64,000 bases of DNA from Salinimicrobium terrae DSM 17865. Lineage in GTDB: Bacteria; Bacteroidota; Bacteroidia; Flavobacteriales; Flavobacteriaceae. The translations under genes and the position numbers were made by a program. The stretch spans positions 1 through 64,000 of the forward strand of contig NZ_AUKI01000023.1 of NCBI RefSeq assembly GCF_000424665.1, given 5' to 3'. Numbering within the stretch: the first letter of the stretch is position 1; each line of letters starts with the position of its first letter. Of the stretch, positions 62,510 through 64,000 are shown in pieces. A model generated the notes under the pieces. The model was not told where the DNA came from. It was given only the letters and a program-made list of their open reading frames with translations, and did not search any database.

Positions 62510-64000
62510 ATGAAGTTAAAAAATGTGAAATTGACGCCTTTTAAAAAATGGGTGTTAAGTTCCTTACTGGGAATTTTCCTGATTTTTGGATTCTTTTTTC
62601 TTAGCATTTATTGGGGTTGGTGGGGGGAACTTCCAAATACCCAGGAATTGCGGAATCTAAAACAGAATGAAGCTACCGAGGTCTTTTCTTCTGAAGGAAA
62701 ACTCATGGGTAAATATTACATTTTTGACAGACAACCGGTACTTTATGATGAATTACCGCAACACCTCATTGATGCCCTGGTTGCTACTGAAGATGTAAGG
62801 TTCTATGAACATTCGGGTATTGACAACCGCAGTCTTCTTCGCGTTTTTTTTAAGACCATCTTAATGGGAGATGAATCTTCGGGCGGTGGCAGTACCATAA
62901 CTTTACAGCTTGCAAAGAACCTTTTTGGACGTAAGGATTACGGGCATCTTAGTATTGTAGTAAACAAGGTGAGGGAGGCAATTATAGCCCAACGTCTTGA
63001 GGATATTTATACTAAGGAGGAGATCATAGGGCTATATTTTAACACCGTTCCTTTTAGTGATAATACCTACGGCATTGAGAGTGCTGCCATGAAATTCTTT
63101 AACACCGGCACTCAGTATCTTGATCTGGAAGAGGCTGCAACTCTTGTAGGTTCTTTGAAGGCATCTCATACCTATAACCCACGACTCTTCCCAGAGCGTA
63201 GCCTTAAAAGGAGAAATGTCGTCCTGAATCAAATGAATAAGTATGGCTATTTGCCTTCTGAAGAATATGTGAAGGCCAGGGTTAAACCGCTGGATCTTAA
63301 TTACCAGTATTTTAGCAATAATGGCGGAGTAGCACCTTATTTTAGGTCACAGCTGAAGAAGGAGGTACAAAAAATTCTTGATACGCTCAAAAAAGAAAAT
63401 GGTGAAAGTTATAATCTTTACAGAGATGGCCTGCAGCTTCATACTACCATAGATTATAAAATGCAGGAGCTAGCAGAAGAAGCCATGCAGGAACATATGA
63501 CAGCACTCCAAAAACAGTTTGAAGAAGCCTACGGAAAAAATCCGCCATGGATGCGGAAGGACCTCCTGGAGGAAGCACTGGAGAACAGCAAACAATATAA
63601 AAGCCTGGCTGCGGCCGGTTGGAGTCAAGAGGAAATTTTAGATTCCCTGCACCGAAAAACCGATATGGAACTCTTTGACTGGGGGCAAAAAAAATTGCTT
63701 TCGGCCAGCATTGCCGATAGCCTCCAACATTATATGAAGTTCCTAAATATGGGCATGATCAATCTGGAACCTTCAACCGGAGCCGTAAAAAGTTGGGTGG
63801 GAGGAATAAATCATGAATATTTTAAATACGATCATGTAACGCAAAGCGAGAGGCAAATTGGTTCTACTTTTAAACCTGTGGTTTACACAGCAGCAGTTGA
63901 AGCAGGTATAGACCCGTGTACTTATTATTCCATTAGAGAGGTAACTTATGAAGGAGGCTGGACGCCCTCCAATTCGGGAAATGAGGAAGAAGATCCTTAT
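62510..64000 (+). CDS. Class A penicillin-binding protein (PBP1A-like), partial at right edge
   Basis: The frame starts at ATG 62510 and stays open for 497 codons to the window end. An N-terminal TM segment (SSLLGIFLIFGFFFLSIYW) is followed by the transglycosylase domain, GT51, with the catalytic Glu in ATEDVRFYEHSGID, GGSTITLQLAKNLF and the second Glu region NKVREAIIAQRLE. The transpeptidase domain begins near residue 400, and the active-site Ser of the SxxK motif is in QIGSTFKPVVYTA. The remaining KTG motif would lie beyond 64000. It polymerises and crosslinks peptidoglycan. Length to the edge and motifs fit bifunctional PBPs of flavobacteria. Confidence 0.92.
   Translation, partial: MKLKNVKLTPFKKWVLSSLLGIFLIFGFFFLSIYWGWWGELPNTQELRNLKQNEATEVFSSEGKLMGKYYIFDRQPVLYDELPQHLIDALVATEDVRFYEHSGIDNRSLLRVFFKTILMGDESSGGGSTITLQLAKNLFGRKDYGHLSIVVNKVREAIIAQRLEDIYTKEEIIGLYFNTVPFSDNTYGIESAAMKFFNTGTQYLDLEEAATLVGSLKASHTYNPRLFPERSLKRRNVVLNQMNKYGYLPSEEYVKARVKPLDLNYQYFSNNGGVAPYFRSQLKKEVQKILDTLKKENGESYNLYRDGLQLHTTIDYKMQELAEEAMQEHMTALQKQFEEAYGKNPPWMRKDLLEEALENSKQYKSLAAAGWSQEEILDSLHRKTDMELFDWGQKKLLSASIADSLQHYMKFLNMGMINLEPSTGAVKSWVGGINHEYFKYDHVTQSERQIGSTFKPVVYTAAVEAGIDPCTYYSIREVTYEGGWTPSNSGNEEEDPY

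Overview
The window is bacterial chromosome from a member of the Bacteroidota, most likely Flavobacteriaceae in the Gramella / Salegentibacter / Salinimicrobium range. This rests on the AT-rich intergenic DNA, promoters with TAnnTTTG -7 boxes, scarcity of Shine-Dalgarno sites, many short lipoproteins, a parE-X-parC-mscL order and a Sec/lipoprotein-type NosZ. The genus is inference. No tRNA, rRNA, CRISPR array or prophage was seen.

Layout. 1-4.9 kb: the 5' part of an ISAon1-type transposase abutting a DJ-1/PfpI gene, a BrkB/YihY membrane protein, an Lrp regulator, and an M14 carboxypeptidase divergent from an XRE regulator; these last two share a set of TTTAC-N4-GTAAA palindromes. 4.9-10.4 kb: topoisomerase IV operon parE-membrane protein-parC-mscL, with a small lipoprotein beside it. 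10.6-16.6 kb: ychF, a methyltransferase, pta-ackA and an Rrf2 regulator. 16.9-24.3 kb: nitrous oxide respiration island (lipoprotein cytochrome c, fasciclin lipoprotein, nosZ, a four-TM protein in the NosB position, nosL, nosD, nosF, nosY and a Cys-rich copper-binding protein).

24.4-41.2 kb: a trehalose/alpha-glucan island of two divergent arms. The minus arm is treZ, a GH57/DUF3536 protein, treY and malQ. The plus arm is glgE, a treS-maltokinase fusion and glgB. By known family activities TreY/TreZ turn glucan ends into trehalose, while TreS-Mak/GlgE/GlgB turn trehalose back into branched glucan, so the island encodes both directions. Its glgB carries an extra ~318-residue Lys/Ala-rich N-terminus.

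41.3-64 kb: a secreted protein, a frameshifted AraC regulator, an alcohol dehydrogenase with an OsmC protein, and a tight operon of a RimK-like ATP-grasp ligase, a GCS2-type ligase and an N-formylglutamate amidohydrolase homologue (a probable uncharacterised peptide/amide metabolite pathway). Then follow a DUF2267 protein, fhs, a CPA2 antiporter, a 2'-5' RNA ligase-like protein, an ABC exporter, small membrane proteins, an S9 peptidase, an M19 dipeptidase, a VTT protein with an SdiA-regulated protein, and a class A penicillin-binding protein running off the right edge.

Beneath the genes, a short motif close to AAAATRGCATTTTTGA recurs at about ten sites, nearly all intergenic and several between convergent genes where no promoter is needed. 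The strongest candidates for something undescribed are the RimK/GCS2/amidohydrolase operon, the Lys-rich GlgB extension, and this dispersed motif. All functions are inferred from recognisable motifs and gene order; no database search was run.
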